This document shows positions 17,867 to 25,503 of a stretch of DNA of 64,000 nt, piece after piece. Source of the DNA: DASQZT01 sp963728965 (GTDB lineage Bacteria; Acidobacteriota; Terriglobia; Bryobacterales; Bryobacteraceae). Every line of letters starts with the position of its first letter. Position 1 is the stretch's first letter. The position numbers were made by a program, and so were the translations under genes. Location of the stretch: the NCBI GenBank assembly GCA_963728965.1, contig CAVSMH010000006.1:1860001-1924000 (forward strand), in the 5' to 3' direction. Under the pieces are notes generated by a model, which was given only the letters and a program-made list of their open reading frames with translations, was not told the origin of the DNA and did not search any database.

Positions 17867-18865
17867 TCAGCACAACGCGGACATGAGGGCGCCGCGCGCC
17901 GTCGAATTCAGCGCGTCGGACGAAAGCCGCACCTCGGAAAGGCGCAGCGGGAATTCGGCGATGCGGAGCGCCTTGCCGAACTGCTCCACGAAGCCGCGGG
18001 GCATGGCGGTGCCGCCGCTCAGCACCAGGGGCACCGACTGGTCGAGCCGGGGCATCCGCTGGGTGGTCGCCACCTGCGAGCGAAGCGCCTCCACGAGGTG
18101 CTCGATCATCTCGCGGTAGTACACCGTGATCGCGTTCTGGATGCGGTCCGAGGACATGCCGTTGAGGCAGAACGACTGCTCTTTCTGTACCCGGATGCGG
18201 GTAGCGATTTCGGCGGTCACCTGGGCCGCCTGCGTGTCAATGAAATCGCCGGCCTTGGGGATGCTGAAACTGACCACGGGAACCGACAGCACGGCCAGGC
18301 ATACATTGCACAACCCGCTGCCGCAGGAGACGCCGATCCCGGTGTAGTTGGCGTTACCCAACTCTCCGAAAATCACCGCCAGGCCTTCCTCGATGGGCGT
18401 CGGATCGTAGCCCAGTTCCTGCAGCATCTGCCGGATGGTAGCTTCGTGGTAGGCATTGTTGGAGCGCTCGCTGAGGGGCGGCGCCGGAACGCTGAAGTGG
18501 ACTTTCTGTCCCTCGATCGCGGCTTTGCCCACCAGTTTGCCGATGATCGAGCGGAGCACGGCGAGCGCATGCGGTTCGTGGGGGTTGATCACGCCGTTGA
18601 GCATCGGCCGGCGCGTTTCGGCATGAAAGACTTCGGCGAACCGGAGCGCGTCGTTGCCCGCCACCAGGATCTCCTGGCCGATCACTTCGTGAAAAACATT
18701 CTCGCGTTGCAGCAGGCTGGCCGCGAGCTTGGAGTAGGGCAAAGTCAGGAAGGCGTTCAGTTGAGCGTCGTACTGGTAGCCTCCCTCGGTATTCCGCGCC
18801 ACGACGATGCGGCTCGTGCCTACGTCGAGCCCCAGCGCCTGCGTGTATTCTTCAGCGGTATTCAT
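17867..18865 (-). CDS. Actin-like ATPase (MreB/Hsp70-fold) of unknown role
   Basis: A 332 aa protein of the actin/Hsp70 ATPase superfamily. The phosphate-1 loop is LGLDVGTSRIVVAR (about residue 10). The second phosphate loop is GIGVSCGSGLCNVCLAV (about 178), which departs from the usual DxGGGT. The adenosine motif is VLSGGTAMPRGF (about 285). It is close to MreB in length but too divergent to be called MreB. Start ATG 18865 is set by a good ribosome site (AAGGAGA, 6 bases upstream); the frame is open to 19072 but that part looks like untranslated leader. It stands alone in a monocistronic unit with a strong terminator. A filament-forming or cytoskeletal role is possible but not shown. Confidence 0.72.
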   Translation of the reverse strand: MNTAEEYTQALGLDVGTSRIVVARNTEGGYQYDAQLNAFLTLPYSKLAASLLQRENVFHEVIGQEILVAGNDALRFAEVFHAETRRPMLNGVINPHEPHALAVLRSIIGKLVGKAAIEGQKVHFSVPAPPLSERSNNAYHEATIRQMLQELGYDPTPIEEGLAVIFGELGNANYTGIGVSCGSGLCNVCLAVLSVPVVSFSIPKAGDFIDTQAAQVTAEIATRIRVQKEQSFCLNGMSSDRIQNAITVYYREMIEHLVEALRSQVATTQRMPRLDQSVPLVLSGGTAMPRGFVEQFGKALRIAEFPLRLSEVRLSSDALNSTARGALMSALC

Positions 18866-19366
18866 GGTCTTCTCCTTCGTCCTGATCCCAGCCCCACGGC
18901 GCTTTCCGCCCAGGCTGCCTGGTCGGGACACCGGACCGGTTCCCGAGGTAGCCTCGTCGGGCGCGGTCAGGGCGGTGTCGCCATGGTCTGCCTCACAAAT
19001 TGGTTCGTGCATGGGTGGTGTATCACCTTGGTAGTACATTTGACAAACCAAACCTCTCAAGAGACTTTGCACCCCTTTCGGATGAAGATATCGGGAATTA
19101 TCCGGATAGCCGTACCGCGATCTGTAGCAACGCCTTTAGAACGCGTAGTACTCGAAACCCATTGATTCCCCGGCGTAAGGGGAGTTAGCATCCTTAGTAA
19201 GACAAAGGTTAATAGCGCACTACTCATTTCGCTCCTCGGGGGGCAGCCGGACTCCAGAATCCGCTGCCCCTTTTTCATTGCCGCGCTGTTGCCTGCGACC
19301 GTCGCGCCATCGCGCCCCTTCGTCCGCTAAGCCCTCCGCCCTCGTCTGCGAGAATGGGGAAGGCCG
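18866..19366. other. AT-richer intergenic region, candidate untranslated leader and plus-strand RNA
   Basis: A 501 bp stretch without a convincing protein gene. The part from about 19030 to 19235 is clearly lower in GC than its surroundings. On the minus strand it would be the leader of the actin-like gene. On the plus strand it ends in a strong terminator at 19240-19275 although no plus-strand gene lies upstream, so a short plus-strand RNA is likely. TTGACA at 19040-19045 could be a -35 box, but I see no good -10 at the expected distance. A small hairpin CCCC-GGCGTAA-GGGG lies near 19170. I could not match the region to 6S RNA, SRP RNA, tmRNA or a c-di-GMP riboswitch. Confidence 0.45.
19240..19275 (+). 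terminator. Strong Rho-independent terminator without an upstream gene
   Basis: GGGGCAGC (19240-19247) pairs with GCTGCCCC (19263-19270), extended by GGA/TCC inside after one bulged base, and is followed at once by TTTTT. The orientation ends a plus-strand transcript, yet the genes to the left are on the minus strand. Confidence 0.8.
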
Positions 19367-21199
19367 ATGTCTTCCGATCCCCGTGCCATCTATTCGCGGC
19401 TGCTCGATGAGCGCCGGGCTGCCATCGCGGTCGAGAATCGGCATCACCGCGTGCTGGGATATGTCCGCCTGGCGGTGGTGCTCGCCGCGGTGGCCATCGT
19501 GTGGACGGCGCTGAGCTCGGGTCTCCTCTCCGTGGCCTGGGCGCTGCTGCCCGTGGTGGTGTTCGGCGTTCTGGTGGTCGCCCACGATCGCCTGTTGAAA
19601 CGGCTCGATCGGCGGCAGCGCGCCGCGCGGTTCTACGAAAACGCCCTGGCGCGGCTCGACGGCCGGTGGATCGGAAACGGCGCGGCCGGCGACCGTTACC
19701 TCGACCTGGAGCATCCCTACGCGCAGGATCTGGACCTCTTCGGCAAGGGCTCCGTTTTCGAGCTGCTGTGCACCGCCCGGACCCATATCGGCGAAGAGAC
19801 CCTGGCGCGCTGGCTGCTCGCCCCTGCCGCGCCGGAGACGGTGCGCGCCCGGCAGGAGGCCATCGCCGAGCTGCGTCCGCGGGTGGACTTGCGGGAGGAC
19901 CTCGCCGTGGTCGCCGAAGAGGCGCGGACGGGGGTGGACCCGGTGTCGCTGGCCGCCTGGGGAGAATCGCCGGCGCTCGCCGGTTCGCGCCGCCTGCGGG
20001 TCATGCTGTGGATCCTCACCGCGCTCGGCGCTCCGGCCCTGATTGCGGGCGGCGCCGCGTTTTTCGAGTCCCTTGGCCTGCTGGAGCTCTCCGCGCGCGT
20101 CTCCCTGCTGTGCCGCGACTTGTTCCTGCTGGTGCTGGTGGTCAACGTGACCTTCCTCTATCGTCACCGCCACCTGACCTCCCGCATCGTGGCCGCCGTG
20201 GACGAGGCGGCGCACGAGTTGGCATTGCTCGCTGAAGTGTTGCTCCGGCTGGAACAGGAGCGGTTCGCGTCGCCCCCGCTGGCCGCGTTGCGGGCGTCGC
20301 TCGACGCCGCCGGCGAGCCGCCTTCGCGGCGCATCGCCCGCCTGGCCCGCCTCATGGAGCTGCTCGATTCGCGCGACAACGTCTTTGTGCGGGTCATGGA
20401 GGCGTTCGTGATGTGGACGCCGCACCTGGCGCTGAAGGTGGAAGACTGGCGCCGCCATTCGGGGACCGCCGTGCGCCGATGGCTCTCGGCCACCGGCGAG
20501 ATCGAAGCGCTCTGTTCCCTGGCCAGCCACGCCTTCGAGCATCCCCTCGACCCCTTCCCGGAATTTACCGGCGGCGCCTCCCTGGAAGCCGCGTCCATCG
20601 CCCACCCGCTGATTCCCGAGGATCGCGCCGTGCGCAACGATGTGCACATCGGCGATGGCGCGCCGCACGTGCTGATCGTCAGCGGCTCGAACATGTCCGG
20701 CAAAAGCACCTTGCTGCGGACCCTGGGGGTCAACGCCGTGCTGGCCCAGGCGGGGGCTCCGGTGCGCGCCTCGAGCCTGCGCCTTTCCCCCTTGGCGGTG
20801 GGCGCCTCCATCCGTGTCACCGATTCGCTCCAGAGCGGCGTCTCGCGGTTCTACGCCGAGATTCTGCGGCTGCGCCAGATCCTCGATAAGACCGCGGGAA
20901 CCATGCCGGTGCTATTCCTCATCGACGAGTTCCTCCACGGCACCAATTCGCACGACCGCAAGATCGGCGCCGAGGCGCTGGTCGCAGGACTGGTGCGCCG
21001 CGGCGCCATCGGGCTCATCACCACTCACGACCTGGCCCTTGCCGACATCGCCGTCACCCTGGGCGACCGCGCCGCCAACGTTCATTTTGCCGACGAGGTG
21101 GTGGATGGACGCATCCAATTCGACTACCGCATGCGCCCGGGCATAGTACGCAAGAGCAACGCCATCGAGCTCATGCGCAGCGTGGGGCTGGAGATTTGA
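19367..21199 (+). CDS. Membrane-anchored MutS-like ATPase
   Basis: A 610 aa protein combining hydrophobic segments with a C-terminal MutS ATPase domain. Two helices lie at residues 28-70 and two more at about 206-262. A MutS core-like helical region follows. The ATPase domain has Walker A SGSNMSGKSTLLRTLG (about 437-452), a conserved SLQSGVSRFYAEI stretch, Walker B FLIDEFLHGTNSHDR (about 522) and ITTHDLALADIA. It lacks the mismatch-recognition domain of MutS and the Smr domain of MutS2, so a role in mismatch repair is unlikely. Such membrane MutS-like proteins occur in several phyla without known function. Its stop overlaps the TTG start of queG. Confidence 0.8.
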   Translation: MSSDPRAIYSRLLDERRAAIAVENRHHRVLGYVRLAVVLAAVAIVWTALSSGLLSVAWALLPVVVFGVLVVAHDRLLKRLDRRQRAARFYENALARLDGRWIGNGAAGDRYLDLEHPYAQDLDLFGKGSVFELLCTARTHIGEETLARWLLAPAAPETVRARQEAIAELRPRVDLREDLAVVAEEARTGVDPVSLAAWGESPALAGSRRLRVMLWILTALGAPALIAGGAAFFESLGLLELSARVSLLCRDLFLLVLVVNVTFLYRHRHLTSRIVAAVDEAAHELALLAEVLLRLEQERFASPPLAALRASLDAAGEPPSRRIARLARLMELLDSRDNVFVRVMEAFVMWTPHLALKVEDWRRHSGTAVRRWLSATGEIEALCSLASHAFEHPLDPFPEFTGGASLEAASIAHPLIPEDRAVRNDVHIGDGAPHVLIVSGSNMSGKSTLLRTLGVNAVLAQAGAPVRASSLRLSPLAVGASIRVTDSLQSGVSRFYAEILRLRQILDKTAGTMPVLFLIDEFLHGTNSHDRKIGAEALVAGLVRRGAIGLITTHDLALADIAVTLGDRAANVHFADEVVDGRIQFDYRMRPGIVRKSNAIELMRSVGLEI

Positions 21200-22227
21200 C
21201 GGCCGGAGAAATCCGCGAGCTCGCCGCCGGGTGCGGCTTCGAATTGGCGGGCGTGGCGCCGGCCGAGCCCGTGGACGACCGCGCCAACTATCACGACTGG
21301 GTGGCGGCGGGCCACGCCGGCGAAATGCGGTATCTGGTAGACCGCCGCGCCGGCATTCGCGACGATCCCCGCCGGCTGTTGCCGTCCGCCCGTTCGATCG
21401 TCTGCGTGGGCAAACTGTACCACACTCCCTGGCCGTATTCGACCGAATTCGACGCCGAGGATTGCGGCTGGATTTCGCGCTACGCGTGGGGCGGCGATTA
21501 CCACGACGAAATGCGCAGCGGGCTGGCGCGGCTCGATCGGGCGGTGCGCGAACGCGCCGCGGCGCCCGTCGAATCGCGCATCTGCGTGGATACGGCGCCG
21601 CTGCTCGAACGTTCCTACGCGCGCCTGGCGGGCCTCGGCTGGATCGGCAGGAACACCTGCCTGATTCATGAGCGCGCGGGCTCCTGGTTCTTCCTGGGCG
21701 AGCTGCTGGTATCGCTCGCCATCGCGCCCGATGCGCCGCCGCCCGACCGCTGCGGTACCTGCACAAGGTGCATCGAAGCGTGCCCCACCCAGGCGATCGT
21801 CCCCGCCGCGGGGCATTTTGCGGTGGATTCGCGGCTCTGTATTTCGTACTTTACGATCGAACTGCGCGGCCCCGTACCGGTGGATCTGCGTCCTGGTATC
21901 GGCGCTCACGTCTTCGGCTGCGATATCTGCCAGGATGTGTGTCCCTGGAACCGGCGCGCGCCGGTGACCGGGGACCCGGCCTGGCAGCCGCGCCACTATG
22001 CGCCGCCGCTCGAACGGCTGGCGGCGCTGAGCGAAGAGGAATTCCGGACCATGTTCCGCGACAGCCCAGTCGCACGCGCGCGCTACGCCGGCTTCCTGCG
22101 CAACGTGGCTATCGCCATGGGCAACCGCCGGCTGGAGCGGTTTCGCCAACCGCTGGCGCGCCTGGCCGCCTCGCCCGACCCGCTGGTGGCCGAATCTGCG
22201 CGCTGGGCGTTGGGCCGACTACCATAA
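21196..22227 (+). CDS. queG: Epoxyqueuosine reductase QueG
   Basis: Catalyses the last step of queuosine synthesis, reducing epoxyqueuosine in tRNA with cobalamin and two 4Fe-4S clusters. The protein (343 aa) shows ICVDTAPLLERSYA with the catalytic aspartate (about residue 135) and RNTCLIHERAGSWFFLGELL. The first cluster motif is CGTCTRCIEACPTQAI (about 192-207) and the second is CDICQDVCPWN (about 241-251). The C-terminal HEAT-like helices are short. The start is TTG 21196, overlapping the stop of the MutS-like gene (TTGA); no better start exists in frame before the conserved N-terminal residues. Confidence 0.93.
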   Translation: MTAGEIRELAAGCGFELAGVAPAEPVDDRANYHDWVAAGHAGEMRYLVDRRAGIRDDPRRLLPSARSIVCVGKLYHTPWPYSTEFDAEDCGWISRYAWGGDYHDEMRSGLARLDRAVRERAAAPVESRICVDTAPLLERSYARLAGLGWIGRNTCLIHERAGSWFFLGELLVSLAIAPDAPPPDRCGTCTRCIEACPTQAIVPAAGHFAVDSRLCISYFTIELRGPVPVDLRPGIGAHVFGCDICQDVCPWNRRAPVTGDPAWQPRHYAPPLERLAALSEEEFRTMFRDSPVARARYAGFLRNVAIAMGNRRLERFRQPLARLAASPDPLVAESARWALGRLP

Positions 22228-22231
22228 AGGT

Positions 22232-23383
22232 GTGATACCGGCGTTGTTGCTACTGGCGTTCGCCGGCCAGAACAGCCTCGTAGACCAGGGGTACGACCAC
22301 TTTTACAACCTGGAGTACCCCGAGGCTATGGCCACGTTCCAACACGCCCTGGAGGGCAATCCCGGCAGTCCCGACCTCCACAATCATCTCGCCGAGACCA
22401 TCGTGTTTCAGGAAATGTTTCGCGATGGCGCGCTCGAAAGCGAATTGGTCTCCGGCACCAATTCCTTTCTGCGCCGGCCCAAGCTGAACCCTTCGGCGGC
22501 GACCGAACAGCACTTTCTGGGCGAGATCGCCAAGGCCATGACGCTGGCGCGGGCGCGCCTGGCCGCCAATCCCGACGATGCCGCCGCGCACTACGCCCTG
22601 GGTATTTCCTACGGGCTGCGCTCCAACTATTACTGGGTGGTCAGGAAAGCCTGGCGCGACTCCCTGCGCGATGCCACCGCCGCGCGGCGGGAGCACCAGC
22701 GAGTCCTCGAACTCGAGCCCCAAAACGTGGATGCACGCCTGGTGGAGGGACTCCATGAATACATCGTCGGCAGCCTGCCGTGGAGTTTCCGCATGCTCGG
22801 TTTCCTGGTGGGGCTGCGCGGGAACAAGGCCGATGGCATCCGCACGGTGGAAGCGGTGGCGCGCCGCGGCACCCTGAACCGTATCGATGCCACGTTCTTC
22901 CTGTGCGCCCTCTACCGGCGCGAGAAACAGCCGCAAAAGGCCGTGCCGCTGGTCGCGGACCTGATCCGGCAGTTCCCGCGCAACTGGCTCCTGCGACTGG
23001 AACTTTCGCAGATGTACAGCATGGCGGGCGACAAAGTCCATGCCCTCGAGGCGCTGCGCGAACTGGCGGCCCTCAAAACCAGGCATGCGGCCGGCTTCGA
23101 CCGGATGCCGTGGCCGGAAGTCTTTTTCCAGGAGGGAACGATCCAGTTCTGGTACCGCGATTTCAATCAGGCCCTGGAGAATCTCTCGAAGGTAACGTCT
23201 GCGGCCGAAGAGGTGGATCTCAATACCGGAGCATTGGCATGGATGCGCATCGGCCAGATTTACGACCTGACCGGCCGGCGCACCGACGCCGTGGAAGCCT
23301 ACCACGCGGCGATCGCATTTGCGCCACAGGCCGAAGCAGCCCAGGAATCCAAAAAGTACCTGGCTTCCCCCTACCACCGGTAA
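22232..23383 (+). CDS. TPR-repeat protein, probably exported
   Basis: A 383 aa protein starting at GTG 22232, 4 bp after queG. A short hydrophobic start (MIPALLLLAFAGQ) may be a signal peptide. Tetratricopeptide-like helices follow, for example YEFNLEY-type YDHFYNLEYPEAMATFQHAL (residues 20-40), AAHYALGISYGLRSNYYW and GALAWMRIGQIYDLTGRRTDA near the C-terminus. No enzymatic motif is seen. It may be a scaffold; the specific role is unknown. It probably belongs to the MutS-like/queG transcript. Confidence 0.75.
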   Translation: MIPALLLLAFAGQNSLVDQGYDHFYNLEYPEAMATFQHALEGNPGSPDLHNHLAETIVFQEMFRDGALESELVSGTNSFLRRPKLNPSAATEQHFLGEIAKAMTLARARLAANPDDAAAHYALGISYGLRSNYYWVVRKAWRDSLRDATAARREHQRVLELEPQNVDARLVEGLHEYIVGSLPWSFRMLGFLVGLRGNKADGIRTVEAVARRGTLNRIDATFFLCALYRREKQPQKAVPLVADLIRQFPRNWLLRLELSQMYSMAGDKVHALEALRELAALKTRHAAGFDRMPWPEVFFQEGTIQFWYRDFNQALENLSKVTSAAEEVDLNTGALAWMRIGQIYDLTGRRTDAVEAYHAAIAFAPQAEAAQESKKYLASPYHR

Positions 23384-23402
23384 CGCACGCGCGATCGGCC
23401 GA

Positions 23403-23747
23403 TCACTGCTCGTCGATGGTGACTTTCACCGGCTGCTCGATCAGCTTGGGCTCCTTTCCTCCGGTGAGCACCATCAGCGCGAGGCGGCCGGCCTTGCACT
23501 TGGCGGGAATCTTGAACGTGATCGAAGTGGCGTTCTGTGCGGTGATCTCGACCTGCGTGTCGTTGGTTCCATCGGTAAGATACAGCTTTGTGACTGCATC
23601 TTTTTGCAGGTTCTCCCCGCTCACGACCAGAACGTCTCCCCCCTTTCCGTTTTGTGGTTCCACCGTGGCCAGGCGCGGCATTGCCTGTTGGGCAAACGCT
23701 GCGAAGCTCGCGGCGACGAAGAGCGAAATGGCAAAAGACAGTTTCAT
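23403..23747 (-). CDS. Small exported IPT/TIG-like domain protein
   Basis: A 114 aa protein with a signal peptide (MKLSFAISLFVAASFAAFAQQ) followed by one immunoglobulin-like IPT/TIG-type domain: PRLATVEPQNGKGGDVLVVSG, then VTKLYLTDGTNDTQVEI and SITFKIPAKCKAGRLALMVL. These match the pattern of TIG repeats. It probably acts in the periplasm or outside the cell. Start ATG 23747 is chosen for the signal peptide; the frame is open to 23783. It converges with the TPR gene. Confidence 0.75.
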   Translation of the reverse strand: MKLSFAISLFVAASFAAFAQQAMPRLATVEPQNGKGGDVLVVSGENLQKDAVTKLYLTDGTNDTQVEITAQNATSITFKIPAKCKAGRLALMVLTGGKEPKLIEQPVKVTIDEQ

Positions 23748-23863
23748 CTGAATTCGGTCCTTTGACTTCAATGCTATGTCCATTAAGGTTCGAATTCAAG
23801 CTCCCTGTCGAGAAAGTGGGCAGATAGGCGTGCCCGGCCGCGCTGGACGCGTCGCCGTCTGCC

Positions 23864-24745
23864 TCAGTCGATCACCCGCCGCAGGATATCCCCGTAGGCA
23901 TCGATGCGCCGGTCGCGCAGAAAGGGCCAGTTGCGGCGCACCTCTTCGATACGGCGAGGGTCGCACTCCACTACCAGCGTTTCTTCGCGATCGTGCGAGG
24001 CTTCCGCCAGCACCTGCCCGAACGGGTCGGCGACGAACGACGCGCCCCAGAACTCCAGGCCGTGCTGCGGAGGCCCCTCATACCCCACCCGGTTCACCGC
24101 CGCGATATACAGGCCGTTGGCGATGGCATGGGCCCGCTGAATGGTGCGCCACGCATCGTGCTGGGCCGTGCCCACCTGCGCCTTCTCCGCCGGGTGCCAG
24201 CCGATCGCGGTCGGGTAGAACACCACCTGCGCGCCGCCCAACGCCGCCAGCCGCGCGGCTTCCGGATACCACTGGTCCCAGCACACCAGCGGCGCGATCC
24301 GGGCATATCGCGTGTCGAAGCAGCGGAAGCCCAGGTCGCCCGGAGTGAAGTAGTATTTTTCGAAGTACAGCGGGTCCTCGGGAATGTGCATCTTGCGGTA
24401 GGCGCCCAGCAGCGATCCATCGGCATCCACCACTACCGCGGTATTGTGATACACGCCCGCCGCCCGCCGCTCGAATACCGATCCCACGATCACCACCCCC
24501 AGCTCCCGCGCCAGCGAAACCAACCGCTCCGTGGTGGGCCCGGGAATCGGCTCCGCCAGGTCGAACAGCGCGGCGTCCTCCTCCCGGCAGAAGTACTGCG
24601 AACGGAACAGTTCCTGCAGGCACAGGATCTGCGCGCCCTTGCCGGCCGCCTCGCGGATGCGCCACTCGGCTTTGGCGAGATTCTCGTTGGGATCCTTCCC
24701 GCAGGCCATCTGAACCAGGCCCACGCGGAACTTGCCATGCCGCAC
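23864..24745 (-). CDS. aguB: Carbon-nitrogen hydrolase, N-carbamoylputrescine amidase-like
   Basis: A nitrilase-superfamily amidase (293 aa), closest in pattern to AguB, which converts N-carbamoylputrescine to putrescine in the agmatine route of polyamine synthesis. The Glu-Lys-Cys triad is visible: LCLQELFRSQYFC (Glu about residue 45), YRKMHIPEDP (Lys about 118) and LVCWDQWYPE (Cys about 154). The stretch GLEFWGASFVADPFG is also typical of the AguB branch. The usual partner, agmatine deiminase (AguA), is not in the window, so the substrate rests on similarity alone. It is divergent from the HAD gene. Confidence 0.82.
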   Translation of the reverse strand: MRHGKFRVGLVQMACGKDPNENLAKAEWRIREAAGKGAQILCLQELFRSQYFCREEDAALFDLAEPIPGPTTERLVSLARELGVVIVGSVFERRAAGVYHNTAVVVDADGSLLGAYRKMHIPEDPLYFEKYYFTPGDLGFRCFDTRYARIAPLVCWDQWYPEAARLAALGGAQVVFYPTAIGWHPAEKAQVGTAQHDAWRTIQRAHAIANGLYIAAVNRVGYEGPPQHGLEFWGASFVADPFGQVLAEASHDREETLVVECDPRRIEEVRRNWPFLRDRRIDAYGDILRRVID

Positions 24746-24790
24746 AGAACCATTGTAGCGACCGCGCGGGGCCGCGCCGTATCATGGCTT

Positions 24791-25471
24791 TTGACCTACC
24801 GCTCGCTGGTCCTTTTCGATATCGACGGCACGCTGGTGCGGCGCGCCGGCCCGCATCACCGCCAGGCGCTGGTGCATGCCGTCCGCAAAGTTACCGGCCT
24901 CGATTCCACCACCGACGGCATCCCCGTGCAGGGCATGCTCGACCCCGATATCCTCGCCATCATGTTGCGCCGCGCCGGCGCCCCGGCCTCCCAGGTGCGC
25001 CGGGCCTTGCCCGAAATCGTGTGGTCCGCCGAGCGCTACTACCTGCGCGTCTGCCCGGGTCTCGAGGACAAACGCTGCCCCGGCGCGGCGCCCCTGCTGG
25101 AACGGCTGGCGCGGAACGGCGCCCTGCTGGGCCTGGTCACCGGCAACCTCACGCGCATCGGCTGGCGCAAGCTGGAACGCGCCTGCCTGTCTGGCCATTT
25201 TCGGTTCGGCGCCTTCGGTGAAATGGCCAAGACCCGCGCCGGCCTGGCGAAGATCGCTGTCCGCCAGGCGCGCCAGAGCGCGTGGATTGGCCCCGACACG
25301 CCAGTCTCGCTGGTGGGGGATTCTCCCGCCGATGTCGAGGCCGCGCGCCGCAACGGCATCCGCTCCATCGCCGTCATGACCGGCATCACCCCGCCCGAAG
25401 AGCTCATCGCCGCCCAACCCGATATTCTGCTCAAGGACCTCCGCGAGATGCGCCTGAAGATGGTACGTTAG
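24791..25471 (+). CDS. HAD-family phosphatase
   Basis: A haloacid dehalogenase superfamily hydrolase (226 aa), probably a phosphoglycolate-phosphatase-like enzyme. Motif I is LVLFDIDGTLVRR with the nucleophile Asp (about residue 9). Motif II is LLGLVTGNLT, the motif III lysine is in GEMAKTRAGL, and motif IV is SLVGDSPADVEAARRNG. An alpha-helical cap lies between motifs I and II. The frame is open far upstream because of the high GC, but conserved sequence begins at TTG 24791 (LTYRSLVLFDIDG), so I take this TTG as start, 45 bp from the divergent amidase gene. The in-window sequence does not show the substrate. Confidence 0.82.
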   Translation: MTYRSLVLFDIDGTLVRRAGPHHRQALVHAVRKVTGLDSTTDGIPVQGMLDPDILAIMLRRAGAPASQVRRALPEIVWSAERYYLRVCPGLEDKRCPGAAPLLERLARNGALLGLVTGNLTRIGWRKLERACLSGHFRFGAFGEMAKTRAGLAKIAVRQARQSAWIGPDTPVSLVGDSPADVEAARRNGIRSIAVMTGITPPEELIAAQPDILLKDLREMRLKMVR

Positions 25472-25503
25472 ATTCTTACGTCAACAACCCAGTCGCGGAC
25501 CCC

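Noticed and set aside
19030..19275. 6S RNA, tmRNA, SRP RNA or c-di-GMP riboswitch
   Set aside because: I could not find the hallmark sequences or end pairing of these RNAs; only the terminator and low GC are secure.
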